A stretch of DNA of 64,000 nt from an uncultured Marinicella sp. (GCA_947502595.1 CANNAM010000004.1:1-64000); one strand, 5' to 3'. Positions 34,501 through 44,484 are shown, counted from the stretch's first letter. A program made the numbers and translations. Notes: generated by a model from the letters alone, not told the origin.

Positions 34501-35847
34501 ATGGCGACGCAACCAAGCTGTATAAATGAGCGCGAAACTGATTCAACTGCTGCTGTCTATTACTTTTCTCATATCCCTAAAACAGGTGGCACCAGTTTCA
34601 CCGCCATATTAGACCGTTTTTTTCATGCAGATGAAATATTCTCGCCGCAATTGTGGTGGGATGTTGGTGATGTACAGCAAGTGCGGCAGCAGAAATACCG
34701 TTTTTTCAGGGGCCATTTTGGTATGGGCGCTCAAGCACTGAGTGAATCAAAGCTACACACCCTGACCATCCTGCGAGATCCCTTGAAGATGGCTTATTCA
34801 GCGTACCGCTATGTGCAGCGTGAGTCAAACACCAAAGTTCATGATTATGTCGTAGGACAGGGTTTGACATTTGAAGATTTTTTACAAGATCCCAGAACCA
34901 AAAATTTAGCCCAAAACAGGTTGTTTAAATCACTTGCCTTGGGTGCAGGCATTCCCCTTGATGGTGCCGATTTGGTGGTTACTGCTGAAAACTACAGGTC
35001 ACATAAACGGCAGTGGAATAAGGCAGTTAAGGGCATGGACTCAGAAGAAAAAATCAGCCTGGCCAAAGCCTATTTAGACGGATGTTTTTGGGTTGGCTTT
35101 TTAGAGCAGTTTGAGCTTTCATTGATGTTGTTGTGCCAGCAAATGTCATGGCCAGTTATAGGTGTTACTGAAAAGCTGAATAAGCACCCAGAGCCACCTG
35201 AAATTTCTGAGTTAGCGAAGAGTTTGGTACAAAAAATGAATGGCATTGATTACCAGCTTTACAACCACGCCAAGAGGACCTTCGATCAAAAAGCCGAAGT
35301 GTTATCAGCCGAAGTTAACAGCCATAATGCTGCGCAATACAGCATGGCAGATTGGCTGGATGAAAATTACCAAAAAAATCACCTCAAGCAAACGTCAGGA
35401 GTACTTGCTGAGGCAATTAACTATGATTTTTCAATGCCATTATTGGGTCAGAATTGGCACCAACGTGAATGGCTTGAAATCGAAGGCATTTATTTCAGGT
35501 GGACGGGTCCTGAGGCCATCACGAGCATAGATTTTTGGTTGTCAGCGGGTGACTATGCAGTCTGTATTGAATTTATTAATGTGTCAGATGTTAAGTTACT
35601 CAAACAGCTGGGTGTTGCCGTGAATGGACATGCTGTAAAAGTGTCGGTTAGCAACAATGGCAACGTGGGTGGTATAATGTTCGGCTGTAAAAAAGAACAT
35701 TGCCAAGCAAATGGGTTGCTGAGAATACAAATGACGACTGGGCCATTAAGCTCCCATGACGCTGTTTTTAATTCTGGCGACAGTCGCAAAGTTGGATTTG
35801 CGGTGAAATCAATTACTATAAACAGGCAGGAGCTCACGAGCCCATGA
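34501..35847 (+). CDS. Sulfotransferase with conserved C-terminal extra domain (ST-B)
   Basis: A 448-residue paralogue of ST-A, three nucleotides after it. FSHIPKTGGTSFTAILDRFF, RGHFGMG and LTILRDPLKMAYSAYRYVQRE are the PAPS-binding landmarks, all intact. The C-terminal domain repeats YDFSMPLLGQNWHQREW, YFRWTGP and SIDFWL, with the closing NSGDSRKVGFAV. A tandem duplication is the simplest origin. Its stop overlaps the GT4 start (ATGA). Confidence 0.8.
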   Translation: MATQPSCINERETDSTAAVYYFSHIPKTGGTSFTAILDRFFHADEIFSPQLWWDVGDVQQVRQQKYRFFRGHFGMGAQALSESKLHTLTILRDPLKMAYSAYRYVQRESNTKVHDYVVGQGLTFEDFLQDPRTKNLAQNRLFKSLALGAGIPLDGADLVVTAENYRSHKRQWNKAVKGMDSEEKISLAKAYLDGCFWVGFLEQFELSLMLLCQQMSWPVIGVTEKLNKHPEPPEISELAKSLVQKMNGIDYQLYNHAKRTFDQKAEVLSAEVNSHNAAQYSMADWLDENYQKNHLKQTSGVLAEAINYDFSMPLLGQNWHQREWLEIEGIYFRWTGPEAITSIDFWLSAGDYAVCIEFINVSDVKLLKQLGVAVNGHAVKVSVSNNGNVGGIMFGCKKEHCQANGLLRIQMTTGPLSSHDAVFNSGDSRKVGFAVKSITINRQELTSP

Positions 35848-37133
35848 AAAAAGTGAACATATTGGTAGACGGATTCAACTTGGGTTTGAAAAAAGGCTCA
35901 GGGATTAAAACCTATGGCATGACTTTATTGGATGCTTATGCAGCCATGGGCTATGAAGTGGGCATCTTGATGGACAACAAGTATGTTGCAGGTAAGGATG
36001 GGTTGATTGATGAGGTGACTTTGTTTGACCAGGATGAAATCAGGCCGGTTAAACTGTTTAATTTTGCCTTGTTGCGCAAATTAAAGACCTTGAGTTTTTA
36101 TTTCAGGCGCAGAAAAGGCACTTTGATTGTGCCTAAAATCACGGAGCCAGACCCAGAAAACTACTTGTCTCATGTCAGTGGTAAACGTTACCAATACATC
36201 GAAAACATCGCCGATGTGTTTCATACGGCCAACCGTTTATTTGCGGTGACCAATAAAGTCACTCAGATAAAATTAAACCACCAACCTGATATATTTCATT
36301 TGACCACACCGTGGCCGATTCAGGTCAAGGGAGCCAAAACAGTGGTGACCATCCATGATTTGATCCCCTTAAAAGTGCCTTTCACTACCTTGGATATGAA
36401 GGTGCATTTTTATGAGTTGTTCAAGTGGGCGGCACAAACAGCAGATTTGATTTTATCGGTGTCAGAGCATACCAAAAAGGACATCATGGAAATTTACGGT
36501 GTGCCCGAGGAAAAAATCAAAGTCACTTACCAATCCTATAAAGGTGCCGATATTGCGGTCAATCAAGGTGATGCTGCGGTTTATTTACAGTCAAAAAAAC
36601 TTGAGTCTGAGAAGTACATTCTGTTTGTTGGCAACATTGAGCCGAAGAAAAACATCAAGCAGCTGATTCGAGCGGTGGCTTACATTAACAAAGGCTACAA
36701 ATTAGCCATCGTTGGTCACAAAGCCTGGATGTCTGAATCTCAATTGGTTGGGTTGAAAGGGTATTTGAGCAAAAAAGATTATGAGATGTTGGATTACGTC
36801 ACAGAAGAAGAGCTGGCCATACTTTACTCCAACGCCTTTTGCATGGTGTTTCCATCTTTGTACGAAGGGTTTGGCTTACCAGTATTGGAAGCGATGCAGC
36901 ACAATTGCCCGGTGATTTGTTCGGACCGTTCTTCTTTGCCTGAAGTGGGTGGCGATGCGGTGTTGTATGTAGATCCATATAAGTTTTCTGATATCCGTGA
37001 TCAGATTGAAAAACTCATGGCTAATCCAGAGTTGCGCTTGGAGATGATTGAAAAAGGCCAGCAACGCGTGGCTTTTTTCAGCCCAGAAAATTATGCCAAA
37101 CGTTTACAAGAGGCGTATGAAGGCTTGGTTTAA
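35844..37133 (+). CDS. GT4 family glycosyltransferase
   Basis: A 429-residue GT-B enzyme. The N-terminal domain has LVDGFNLGLKKGSGIKTYG, a donor/acceptor glycine loop, and VTIHDLIPL. The nucleotide-sugar domain has ILFVGNIEPKKNIKQLI and the EX7E motif in FPSLYEGFGLPVLEAM. It transfers a sugar from a nucleotide donor on the cytoplasmic face. It is the only glycosyltransferase of the operon and sits between sulfotransferase paralogues, so this locus extends or caps a glycan rather than building all of it. Confidence 0.88.
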   Translation: MKKVNILVDGFNLGLKKGSGIKTYGMTLLDAYAAMGYEVGILMDNKYVAGKDGLIDEVTLFDQDEIRPVKLFNFALLRKLKTLSFYFRRRKGTLIVPKITEPDPENYLSHVSGKRYQYIENIADVFHTANRLFAVTNKVTQIKLNHQPDIFHLTTPWPIQVKGAKTVVTIHDLIPLKVPFTTLDMKVHFYELFKWAAQTADLILSVSEHTKKDIMEIYGVPEEKIKVTYQSYKGADIAVNQGDAAVYLQSKKLESEKYILFVGNIEPKKNIKQLIRAVAYINKGYKLAIVGHKAWMSESQLVGLKGYLSKKDYEMLDYVTEEELAILYSNAFCMVFPSLYEGFGLPVLEAMQHNCPVICSDRSSLPEVGGDAVLYVDPYKFSDIRDQIEKLMANPELRLEMIEKGQQRVAFFSPENYAKRLQEAYEGLV

Positions 37134-38445
37134 CAAGTGGTTTTCTGACTCCAAAAGACCCCAATCAAAACCTGTTACTTACTTTGTTCATGTGCCGAAG
37201 ACTGCGGGCACCAGTTTTATTGTGTTGCTGGACCGGTTCTTTGCTGCAGCAACCATATTTCCTCAGCAACTGTGGCGAGAAATCAAACAAATTGATCAGC
37301 AGGCCAATCAAAACTATGACCTGTACCGAGGGCATTTGGGCGGTGGTGGACTGAAAGTCTTAACCAATCGACCGATTGAATACCTGACGTTGTTGCGTAA
37401 CCCCATTGAGCTGGCGCAATCGACTTATGAATATGTATTGCGTGAAACCAACACCAAAGTGCATCAGTTGGTGAAAGACAGGTCGATGGATTTTGCTGAG
37501 TTTCTGCAGCACCCAATGACTCAGCCACTGATTAAAAATCGCATGATACGCAACATTTCTTTTGACTTTAAACAGGATCCGGCAGCTCAAGAAGTGTTTT
37601 TGTCGGCGGAAACCATTGAGTTTTTACATACCATCATCAACAACAGATCAACCACTATGGGGGATGATCAACGTTTGCAGCGTGCGGTGGATTTTATCCA
37701 CAAATGCCGTTGGTTTGGTTTGTTAGAACGGTTTGATGAATCCATGCAATTACTGTGTTTTGAAATGGCTTGGCCACCCATAGGTCCCAGCCAAAAGCTC
37801 AATGTGTATGCACAAAAGCCACAACTGCCAGATTCGGTGTTACAGCAATTAGCCGCCATCAATCAACATGATTTTGCCTTGTATCGAGAGGCTGAAAAAC
37901 TGTTTGAAGCTAAATTGCACGCCATGCACAGTGCTTTAGAAAAAAACCGCACCGAGGCCATGCAAAGCACCGATGACTTGCTTGACCTGCATTACCAGGG
38001 TCAGTCACAAAGGCCGGTGTTGGATGGTGTTGAATATGATTTTGGCCAAGTTTTGTTGGGCAGTCAGTGGCATCGACGGGAGTTGATGCAGCCTGAAAAT
38101 GATTACTTCAGGTGGACTGGGCCGCAAGCCAAAGCCAGTATAGATTTCTGGCTCAAACGACAAAATTACCGCATCACCGTGCGCATCATCAACGCCATTT
38201 CAACCGCGGTGTTGAATGCTTTGCAAATCAAACTCAATGGCGAGGTTTTGCACTGGCACACTGTTGATCAGGGGGTGGTCAGGGTGCTTGAAATGGAATG
38301 TACGGCTGCCATGATTGCGGACCATGGTTTGGCGCGCTTGACGATTGATACCGGTACTGTGCTGAGTCATCAACAGGCTTTCGCATCAGCTGATTCAAGA
38401 CTTGTTGGAGTGGCTGTTCATTGGATACAATTCCAGCATGTCTAA
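37117..38445 (+). CDS. Sulfotransferase with conserved C-terminal extra domain (ST-C)
   Basis: A 442-residue paralogue of ST-A and ST-B. The ATG at 37117, preceded by AGAGG and overlapping the GT4 gene by 17 nt, is preferred to one at 37048. FVHVPKTAGTSFIVLLDRFF and LTLLRNPIELAQSTYEYVLRE carry the PAPS sites; the 3'-site Asp is Asn here (RNP rather than RDP). The C-terminal domain has YDFGQVLLGSQWHRREL, YFRWTGP, SIDFWL and a SADSRLVGVAV end. Confidence 0.8.
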   Translation: MKAWFNKWFSDSKRPQSKPVTYFVHVPKTAGTSFIVLLDRFFAAATIFPQQLWREIKQIDQQANQNYDLYRGHLGGGGLKVLTNRPIEYLTLLRNPIELAQSTYEYVLRETNTKVHQLVKDRSMDFAEFLQHPMTQPLIKNRMIRNISFDFKQDPAAQEVFLSAETIEFLHTIINNRSTTMGDDQRLQRAVDFIHKCRWFGLLERFDESMQLLCFEMAWPPIGPSQKLNVYAQKPQLPDSVLQQLAAINQHDFALYREAEKLFEAKLHAMHSALEKNRTEAMQSTDDLLDLHYQGQSQRPVLDGVEYDFGQVLLGSQWHRRELMQPENDYFRWTGPQAKASIDFWLKRQNYRITVRIINAISTAVLNALQIKLNGEVLHWHTVDQGVVRVLEMECTAAMIADHGLARLTIDTGTVLSHQQAFASADSRLVGVAVHWIQFQHV

Positions 38446-39541
38446 AAATCCTATATTCATCACTGGCCGGTTTCGTTCTGGTACTTCGTTCATTTGGCAG
38501 TTGTTCCAGCAGCTTGACGGTTATTGTGCCTGGTATGAGCCTTTGCACCCGCAATTGTTGAGTGCCATTGAGCATGTTGAACCCAAGCAAGACCATGTGG
38601 GAATTGATGATTATTGGCAAACCTACCGCCAACATGCTGAATTCAAAGCCGCTTACTCAATGCAGTTTGCGACCCAACAATTGTATTTAGAAGCCACAGA
38701 TGAATACCCAGAGTTGGAAGCCTATATCCAGCAGTTGATTGATTTATCAGGCTCTGACACACCGGTGTTACAGTTCAATCGAGTTGATTTGCGCTTGGCC
38801 TGGTTGCGAGCCAAGTTCCCGGCGGCCAAAATCATTCACATTGAGCGCAATCCTTTACAGCTTTACCATTCACAGCGCAAACACATTGCCTTGGCGCATC
38901 GGGATGAGGCGCATTATTGGGATGCCTATGAATTGATGCCTTGGTGTCATGCCTTGGCCCAGCAGTTGCCGTTTTTACTGTCAACTGAATACCGGCACGC
39001 GTTTTACCCCTTTTATGCACTGTACCAACTGTCAAAATTGTTGGCGGTGCAGTTCGCTGATGTGACCATCAACTTAGACACCCAAGTGTTCCACAGTGAT
39101 GCGTTCATTCAGCAGTTGTCCACAGTGGTGGCTTTAACTGAGGCACAAAAAACACAGATTAAAAGCATGTCACATGTACCTGAATTGCCGGTATTTGATG
39201 ATGCATTGACCAGTGAGTTGGCAGCCATCATGACAGCAGTGGATGTGCATTTAACTGCCACCGGCTTGGTCGATGAATTTGGCCTTAAACCTTTGCGCAG
39301 CATCAAGCAACGGCACGCAGCATTTTGGCCAGCGGGACAAAACCATGCCCAGTCAACGGCGGCTTTGTTGTTGAACATCAATCAATTGAACAGCGAACTG
39401 ACTCGAATCTTGGCGGAAAATAAATCGCTCAAAGCGCAGCTTGAGCAAATGTCAGCGGCTGCCAAGCCAAGTGGTACTGAAGTCGATGCAGTGATGAATC
39501 CAGCAGAAGATCAAGAATCAGAGGTGGTTAGCGATGAATAA
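38438..39541 (+). CDS. Sulfotransferase family protein with C-terminal coiled coil (ST-D)
   Basis: A 367-residue protein. The ATG at 38438 overlaps the ST-C stop by 8 nt. ITGRFRSGTSFIWQLF is a 5'-phosphosulfate loop and IIHIERNPLQLYHSQRKH the 3'-phosphate site. It is a different subfamily (Sulfotransfer_3-like) from its three neighbours and lacks their extra domain. The last 60 residues include a heptad-rich coiled coil (INQLNSELTRILAENKSLKA). The last gene of the operon, nth, overlaps its stop. Confidence 0.78.
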   Translation: MSKNPIFITGRFRSGTSFIWQLFQQLDGYCAWYEPLHPQLLSAIEHVEPKQDHVGIDDYWQTYRQHAEFKAAYSMQFATQQLYLEATDEYPELEAYIQQLIDLSGSDTPVLQFNRVDLRLAWLRAKFPAAKIIHIERNPLQLYHSQRKHIALAHRDEAHYWDAYELMPWCHALAQQLPFLLSTEYRHAFYPFYALYQLSKLLAVQFADVTINLDTQVFHSDAFIQQLSTVVALTEAQKTQIKSMSHVPELPVFDDALTSELAAIMTAVDVHLTATGLVDEFGLKPLRSIKQRHAAFWPAGQNHAQSTAALLLNINQLNSELTRILAENKSLKAQLEQMSAAAKPSGTEVDAVMNPAEDQESEVVSDE

Positions 39542-40169
39542 AGCCAAACGCACAGAGATATTCACCCGCTGGCGGGACATCAACCCCAACCCAACCACCG
39601 AATTGGAGTTTAATAGCCCATTTGAGTTGTTGGTTGCGGTGGCGCTGTCAGCGCAATCCACCGACGTGGGTGTCAATAAGGCTACGCGCCGTTTGTTTCC
39701 TGTGGCCAACACCCCTGAGGCCATTTTGGAATTGGGTGAAGCCGGTTTAAAGTCGTACATCAAAACCATAGGCTTGTTTAACTCCAAAGCCAAGCACATC
39801 ATCCAAACCTGCCGCATCCTGATTGAACAATTTGATTCAGTGGTGCCAGACAACCGAGCTGATTTAGAATCGTTACCTGGGGTCGGGCGCAAAACTGCCA
39901 ATGTAATTTTGAATACCGCATTTGGTCAGCCAGCCATGGCCGTAGACACACACATATTCAGGGTGGCCAATCGCACCAAAATCGCCACGGGTAAAAACGT
40001 ATTGGAAGTTGAACAGCGGTTGTTGCGATTGATACCCAAAGAGTTTTTACTGGATGCCCACCATTGGATGATTTTACATGGGCGTTATGTATGTAAAGCC
40101 AGAAAGCCGTTGTGTAAAGAATGTGTGATCGTCGATTTGTGTGAGTTCAAGCAAAAAGTTTTGGACTGA
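39534..40169 (+). CDS. nth: Endonuclease III
   Basis: A 211-residue DNA glycosylase/AP lyase removing oxidised pyrimidines. The helix-hairpin-helix with the catalytic lysine is LPGVGRKTANVIL and the catalytic Asp lies in AVDTHIFRVANR. The C-terminal [4Fe-4S] cluster is C-x6-C-x2-C-x5-C (CKARKPLCKECVIVDLC). Its ATG lies inside the stop of ST-D (8-nt overlap), so this repair gene is probably translated from the polysaccharide operon transcript. In many Gammaproteobacteria nth follows the rnf genes instead. Confidence 0.96.
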   Translation: MNKAKRTEIFTRWRDINPNPTTELEFNSPFELLVAVALSAQSTDVGVNKATRRLFPVANTPEAILELGEAGLKSYIKTIGLFNSKAKHIIQTCRILIEQFDSVVPDNRADLESLPGVGRKTANVILNTAFGQPAMAVDTHIFRVANRTKIATGKNVLEVEQRLLRLIPKEFLLDAHHWMILHGRYVCKARKPLCKECVIVDLCEFKQKVLD

Positions 40170-40267
40170 GTTGGTACACCGCCAAATGCCGTTTCAGAAC
40201 ACCTGCAGCAGATGCAAATACGTCGCTGTTTTGGTATAACTGTACCCCCTGAAAATTTTTCCTGTTC

Positions 40268-42472
40268 ATGAAATCTATTGTTACTATTGTTGGTTTAATT
40301 ATGACTTTATCTATGCAAACTGCAGCCGCTGAACTGCTCACTTTGGAGCGTATATTTGCCAGTCCTGATTTATCGGGCAGCAGTTTACGCGCTTTGAAAA
40401 TGTCGCCAGATGGTCAGCGGGTGACGTTTTTACAAGGCAAAACTGAAAACAAGGACCAGTATGATTTGTGGGAATACCACATTGCAGAGCAGCAGCGTAG
40501 GTTGTTGGTGGACTCTAATTCATTGCTGGTGGGTGATGAGGTGTTGTCGGCGGAAGAACAGGCCCGCAGAGAGCGTCAAAGGTTGGCCAATGTCAAAGGC
40601 ATCATAGATTACGCGTGGTCTGAGGCTGGTGATTCTTTGTTGTTTCCTTTGAATGGAGATTTGTATGTGTACCATTTAGCCACGCAAAAAACCAAACAAC
40701 TGACCGAGTCCACAGCTTTCGAAACCGATGCTAAATTTTCACCGCATGGTAACTATGTGTCATTCATTCGTGAACAGAATGTATTTGTGGTTGATGTCAA
40801 AACAGGAAAAGAGCAGCAATTGACCTTTGATGGCGCTGGTTTAATCAAGAATGGCATGGCTGAATTTGTGGCGCAGGAAGAAATGGATCGAGACACCGGC
40901 TATTGGTGGTCACCTGACGAGCAGCACATCGCCTTTTTACAGGTGGATGAATCACCAGTGGCCATCACCAAGCGGTATGAAATCAACGCCGATGATGTGC
41001 AAGTCATTGAGCAGCGTTATCCCTACACTGGCGAGGACAATGTGCAAATAAAACTGGCCACAGTGAACTTGAAAAGCCAAGCCATTCAATGGATTGATTT
41101 GGGTAAAGAAACTGACATTTACATTGCCAGGGTTGCTTGGCTGCCAGATGGCAAACTGCTCAGCTACCAATGGCAAAGCCGTGACCAACAAACTTTGAAG
41201 TTGAAGTTTGCTGACCTAGAAGGCCACAGCAAAACCATCATCACGGAAACCAGTGACAGTTGGATCAATTTGCACCATGATTTGCGCTTTCTGAAAGACG
41301 ATCACTTTATTTGGGCTTCAGAACGCAGTGGTTTTAAGCACCTGTATTTGTACGATTTACAGGGACAATTGATCAGGCAATTAACCGATGGCCAGTGGGT
41401 GGTGGATGCAATTGAAGGTGTGGATGAAGACAGTCATTGGCTGTATTTCACTGGCAGTTTGGACTCACCCCTAGAAAAGCATTTATACCGCACGAATTAC
41501 ACCGATGGTGGTGCGCCGCAACCTATTACGGTAGCAAGTGGTTTTCATGAAATCACCATGGATGCATCGGCTCAGTTTTATATAGATCATTGGTCGGATC
41601 GTGACCACCCGCCTAAAATTTCACTGCATCGAGCCAATGGCCACAGAACAGCTTGGTTGAATGAAAATAAAGTGGCAGAGGGTCACCCTTATTTTCCGTA
41701 TGCGAAAAATCATTTGCCCAATGAATTTGGTGAGCTGCAGTCGGCAGATGGCCACACTTTACATTACCGCATGATTAAGCCATTGGGCTTTGATGCGAAC
41801 CAACAATACCCCGTGTTTCAATACGCATATGGTGGTCCACATGTGCAGTATGTGACCAAATCTTGGGGGCGTTGGATTGAGCAGTACATGGCACAACAGG
41901 GGTTTATTGTGTTTGTGCTGGACAACCGAGGCAGTGACCGCCGTGGGTTGCAATTCGAGTCGGTGATCTATAAACAAATGGGCACGCCAGAATTGGCCGA
42001 CCAATTGGTTGGCACCAATTACCTTAAGTCCCTGCCTTATGTGGCGGCCGATAAGATTGGCTTTTTTGGTTGGAGCTATGGTGGTTTTATGGCCTTAAAA
42101 GCCTTGACCAATGCGCCAGATGATTATGCTTTGGCGGTAGCGGTGGCACCGGTGACCGATTTTGCTTTGTATGACACCCATTACACCGAAAGGTACATGT
42201 CTACACCGCAATTGAATCCAGCAGGTTACCGCAAGACTGCGGTGTTTGACAACGCCAAAAACATCAAAAAACCGTTGTTACTGATTCATGGCATGGCCGA
42301 TGACAATGTGTTGTTTTTGAACAGCACCAAGCTGATTAAAGTGTTACAAGATGCGGGGATATTGTTTGATACCATGATTTACCCAGGTGGTAAACATGGT
42401 ATCAGCGGCCAAAAAGCCCAGTTTCATGTTTACAGCACCATTGCAGATTATTTTATTAAGCACCTTAAATAA
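40268..42472 (+). CDS. Dipeptidyl-peptidase IV (S9B family)
   Basis: A 734-residue exported peptidase with a signal peptide ending near AAAE. The N-terminal eight-bladed propeller includes EFVAQEEMDRDTGYWWSPD, the Glu-Glu motif (EE) that holds the substrate amino terminus in DPP IV. The hydrolase domain has GWSYGGF (S603), HGMADDNV (D679) and GGKHGI (H710). It removes X-Pro dipeptides in the periplasm. The gene stands alone, 98 bp after nth, and is convergent with DUF2254. Confidence 0.92.
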   Translation: MKSIVTIVGLIMTLSMQTAAAELLTLERIFASPDLSGSSLRALKMSPDGQRVTFLQGKTENKDQYDLWEYHIAEQQRRLLVDSNSLLVGDEVLSAEEQARRERQRLANVKGIIDYAWSEAGDSLLFPLNGDLYVYHLATQKTKQLTESTAFETDAKFSPHGNYVSFIREQNVFVVDVKTGKEQQLTFDGAGLIKNGMAEFVAQEEMDRDTGYWWSPDEQHIAFLQVDESPVAITKRYEINADDVQVIEQRYPYTGEDNVQIKLATVNLKSQAIQWIDLGKETDIYIARVAWLPDGKLLSYQWQSRDQQTLKLKFADLEGHSKTIITETSDSWINLHHDLRFLKDDHFIWASERSGFKHLYLYDLQGQLIRQLTDGQWVVDAIEGVDEDSHWLYFTGSLDSPLEKHLYRTNYTDGGAPQPITVASGFHEITMDASAQFYIDHWSDRDHPPKISLHRANGHRTAWLNENKVAEGHPYFPYAKNHLPNEFGELQSADGHTLHYRMIKPLGFDANQQYPVFQYAYGGPHVQYVTKSWGRWIEQYMAQQGFIVFVLDNRGSDRRGLQFESVIYKQMGTPELADQLVGTNYLKSLPYVAADKIGFFGWSYGGFMALKALTNAPDDYALAVAVAPVTDFALYDTHYTERYMSTPQLNPAGYRKTAVFDNAKNIKKPLLLIHGMADDNVLFLNSTKLIKVLQDAGILFDTMIYPGGKHGISGQKAQFHVYSTIADYFIKHLK

Positions 42473-42500
42473 GGAATACAGCAAATAACCACACTGGGCT

Positions 42501-43790
42501 TTATTCAAAGCGTTTGAGTTTGGCTGACAGGTGGTCTAAATCTTGTTGGTTGCTTAATTTATGCTTGGCATCATCAATGATATTTAAAGCTTCTTTTTTG
42601 ATGGTTTCATGGTAGCCAGGATCGCAACAGCTTTGTTGTAACAGGTATTTACACATGTGCAATAACTTGGAAACGATGATGATGTCATGTGAACAATAGG
42701 CCCTGAATGGTGCGAGGATGGTGTACAACAACTGTTCAAAAGGGGTGATGTTGATTTGAATTTTTAACTGCTGGTCTTGACCAATCAGCAGGCGGTCAGA
42801 TTTTTTCATGCGCAAGGTCAACAGCTCAGTCAGGTAATCAATACAGGTCAATGCCGTACCTGGGTCGTTGATGCCGGGCGACATGGCTTTGATGGCAATT
42901 TCGGTGATTAACTGAAAAGCCAGGGCGTAATTCTCCTCCATTGATTCGGTGTCATCAATGATGAATTGTTCCAAGAACTTGTTGGCCGTGACCTCATCCA
43001 GTGCTTGTTTTGATTTGAAAATAGGGATGCCTTTGAGTAAAAAGGTGTTTTTTCTGGGCAAAACCTGAATCAAGGTATCGGCTTCAACTGTGAGTTCTAA
43101 CAACCGGTTGGCCCTGATGGTTTGGATGTAGCCGGATTTGGCCACATAGTATTCATGCCAGTCATCGGTGTTGGCGTGGTACTGATTTTCATCTATCAAA
43201 GTTTCACTTTCTGTGTCGTATTCAATCAACAGTTCCAACCTTCTTTTGGCTGATTTAAACACCGATTTTAAAATATGGTCGACTTGAATCGATTGTGAAA
43301 TGGAGTGAATAAAGTAAATAAAAGCACCCAATGAAACACTGATGAAAAAGATGGCGACCAGTACCGAAAAGCCCGGCAGTTGGTAGTTGGTGTCGGTTGG
43401 TTCAATCGAAATCAGGGTGATTAAACAGTAGAACACCCCGGACAAATGAATGCCGAGGATGCTTTGGTGTTTTTTATTGGAAATCAAACCGGGCAGCAGT
43501 CGTGGTGAGAAGTTACTCGAGGCTTGGTTGAGGATAATCATCACCATTGAAAAGCTGAACACCAAAATTGAAATCAAGCCACCAATTAAGCTGCTTAAAA
43601 TCACCCGAGCAGTTTCTAAATCATCGATCACCAGCACGGGCAGTACTTTTTGTAGGTATTTTGAAATACCGTACTGTTCAGCTGAAACCATCAGCAGGGC
43701 AAAAATCACGCCCCACAGCGCGATTAAGCTGGGATAGAAAGCAATTTTATTTTCAATTTTCCAAAAGAATTGGCTGATTTTATTGAACAT
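42501..43790 (-). CDS. DUF2254 family membrane protein
   Basis: A 429-residue protein with four membrane helices in the first 170 residues and a soluble C-terminal part. VFSFSMVMIILNQASSNFSPRLLPGL is the DUF2254 hallmark, and ALKAMSPGINDPGTALTCIDYL-like sequence follows in the soluble domain (here AIKAMSPGINDPGTAL). No function is established. It is transcribed alone. Confidence 0.9.
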   Translation of the reverse strand: MFNKISQFFWKIENKIAFYPSLIALWGVIFALLMVSAEQYGISKYLQKVLPVLVIDDLETARVILSSLIGGLISILVFSFSMVMIILNQASSNFSPRLLPGLISNKKHQSILGIHLSGVFYCLITLISIEPTDTNYQLPGFSVLVAIFFISVSLGAFIYFIHSISQSIQVDHILKSVFKSAKRRLELLIEYDTESETLIDENQYHANTDDWHEYYVAKSGYIQTIRANRLLELTVEADTLIQVLPRKNTFLLKGIPIFKSKQALDEVTANKFLEQFIIDDTESMEENYALAFQLITEIAIKAMSPGINDPGTALTCIDYLTELLTLRMKKSDRLLIGQDQQLKIQINITPFEQLLYTILAPFRAYCSHDIIIVSKLLHMCKYLLQQSCCDPGYHETIKKEALNIIDDAKHKLSNQQDLDHLSAKLKRFE

Positions 43791-43890
43791 GATGCGATTT
43801 TCCTGCTGGCTGTTTTTGTCGTTAAAGTACAGTATAACCGAGTTCAGTCAAAAATTTGTCGTTCTGAAGCGCATGATTTAAATGCGCTAA

Positions 43891-44352
43891 TCAGTCATTG
43901 GCTGCTGTGGATGTGGCTGTTTTATCCGTCAGCCTTACAATCAATTCATAGCCATAAACCACCGTAAAAGCCATGATTATCTTGGGCAGCCACAGAAAAG
44001 CATTTTGTACCAAGGCAACGTGCAATGGGTTGCCAATGGCAATGTCCATCAACGGTTGGCGCAGTAAAATGCCATTGATTGCCAGCAACAAACCAGCCAT
44101 TAGCAAAGCTGTTTTGAACTGGCCGAATCGCAGCAGCTTGTCTCTTATTAAGTAATACAAAGCGATGATGGCCAAGCCGTACTCGATGGCAGTGGCGGCG
44201 GCTAAATAGCGCACATCCCATGAGGCTTGTACTTGCTTACCTTGCATTTGTGCGCTGATCCAATCAGGCAGCCATTCAACAGCAATCACATGGACAACAA
44301 AGCTGCCAAAAGAAGCGAGGGCAGCTAACAGCATGATTAAAATAACTTTCAT
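43891..44352 (-). CDS. Four-helix membrane protein of unknown function
   Basis: A 153-residue protein from the ATG at 44352, with GAGCTC just upstream; a TTG at 44364 is in frame. Four hydrophobic segments are clear, starting MKVILIMLLAALASFGSF, with an IEYGLAIIALYYLIRDK pair in the middle. No family recognised. It is divergent from the GMC oxidoreductase, with 132 bp between. Confidence 0.6.
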   Translation of the reverse strand: MKVILIMLLAALASFGSFVVHVIAVEWLPDWISAQMQGKQVQASWDVRYLAAATAIEYGLAIIALYYLIRDKLLRFGQFKTALLMAGLLLAINGILLRQPLMDIAIGNPLHVALVQNAFLWLPKIIMAFTVVYGYELIVRLTDKTATSTAAND

Positions 44353-44484
44353 TGTGAGCTCCAATCGACATACAGCATCATTGTAAACTAAAAGTAGGTA
44401 TTTCCTTAAGGAGTAACTGAAACTACACTGTTAGCTGGTCAATGTTGAGCTATAATAACGAACGTTTGAAAGACAGAAAATACT

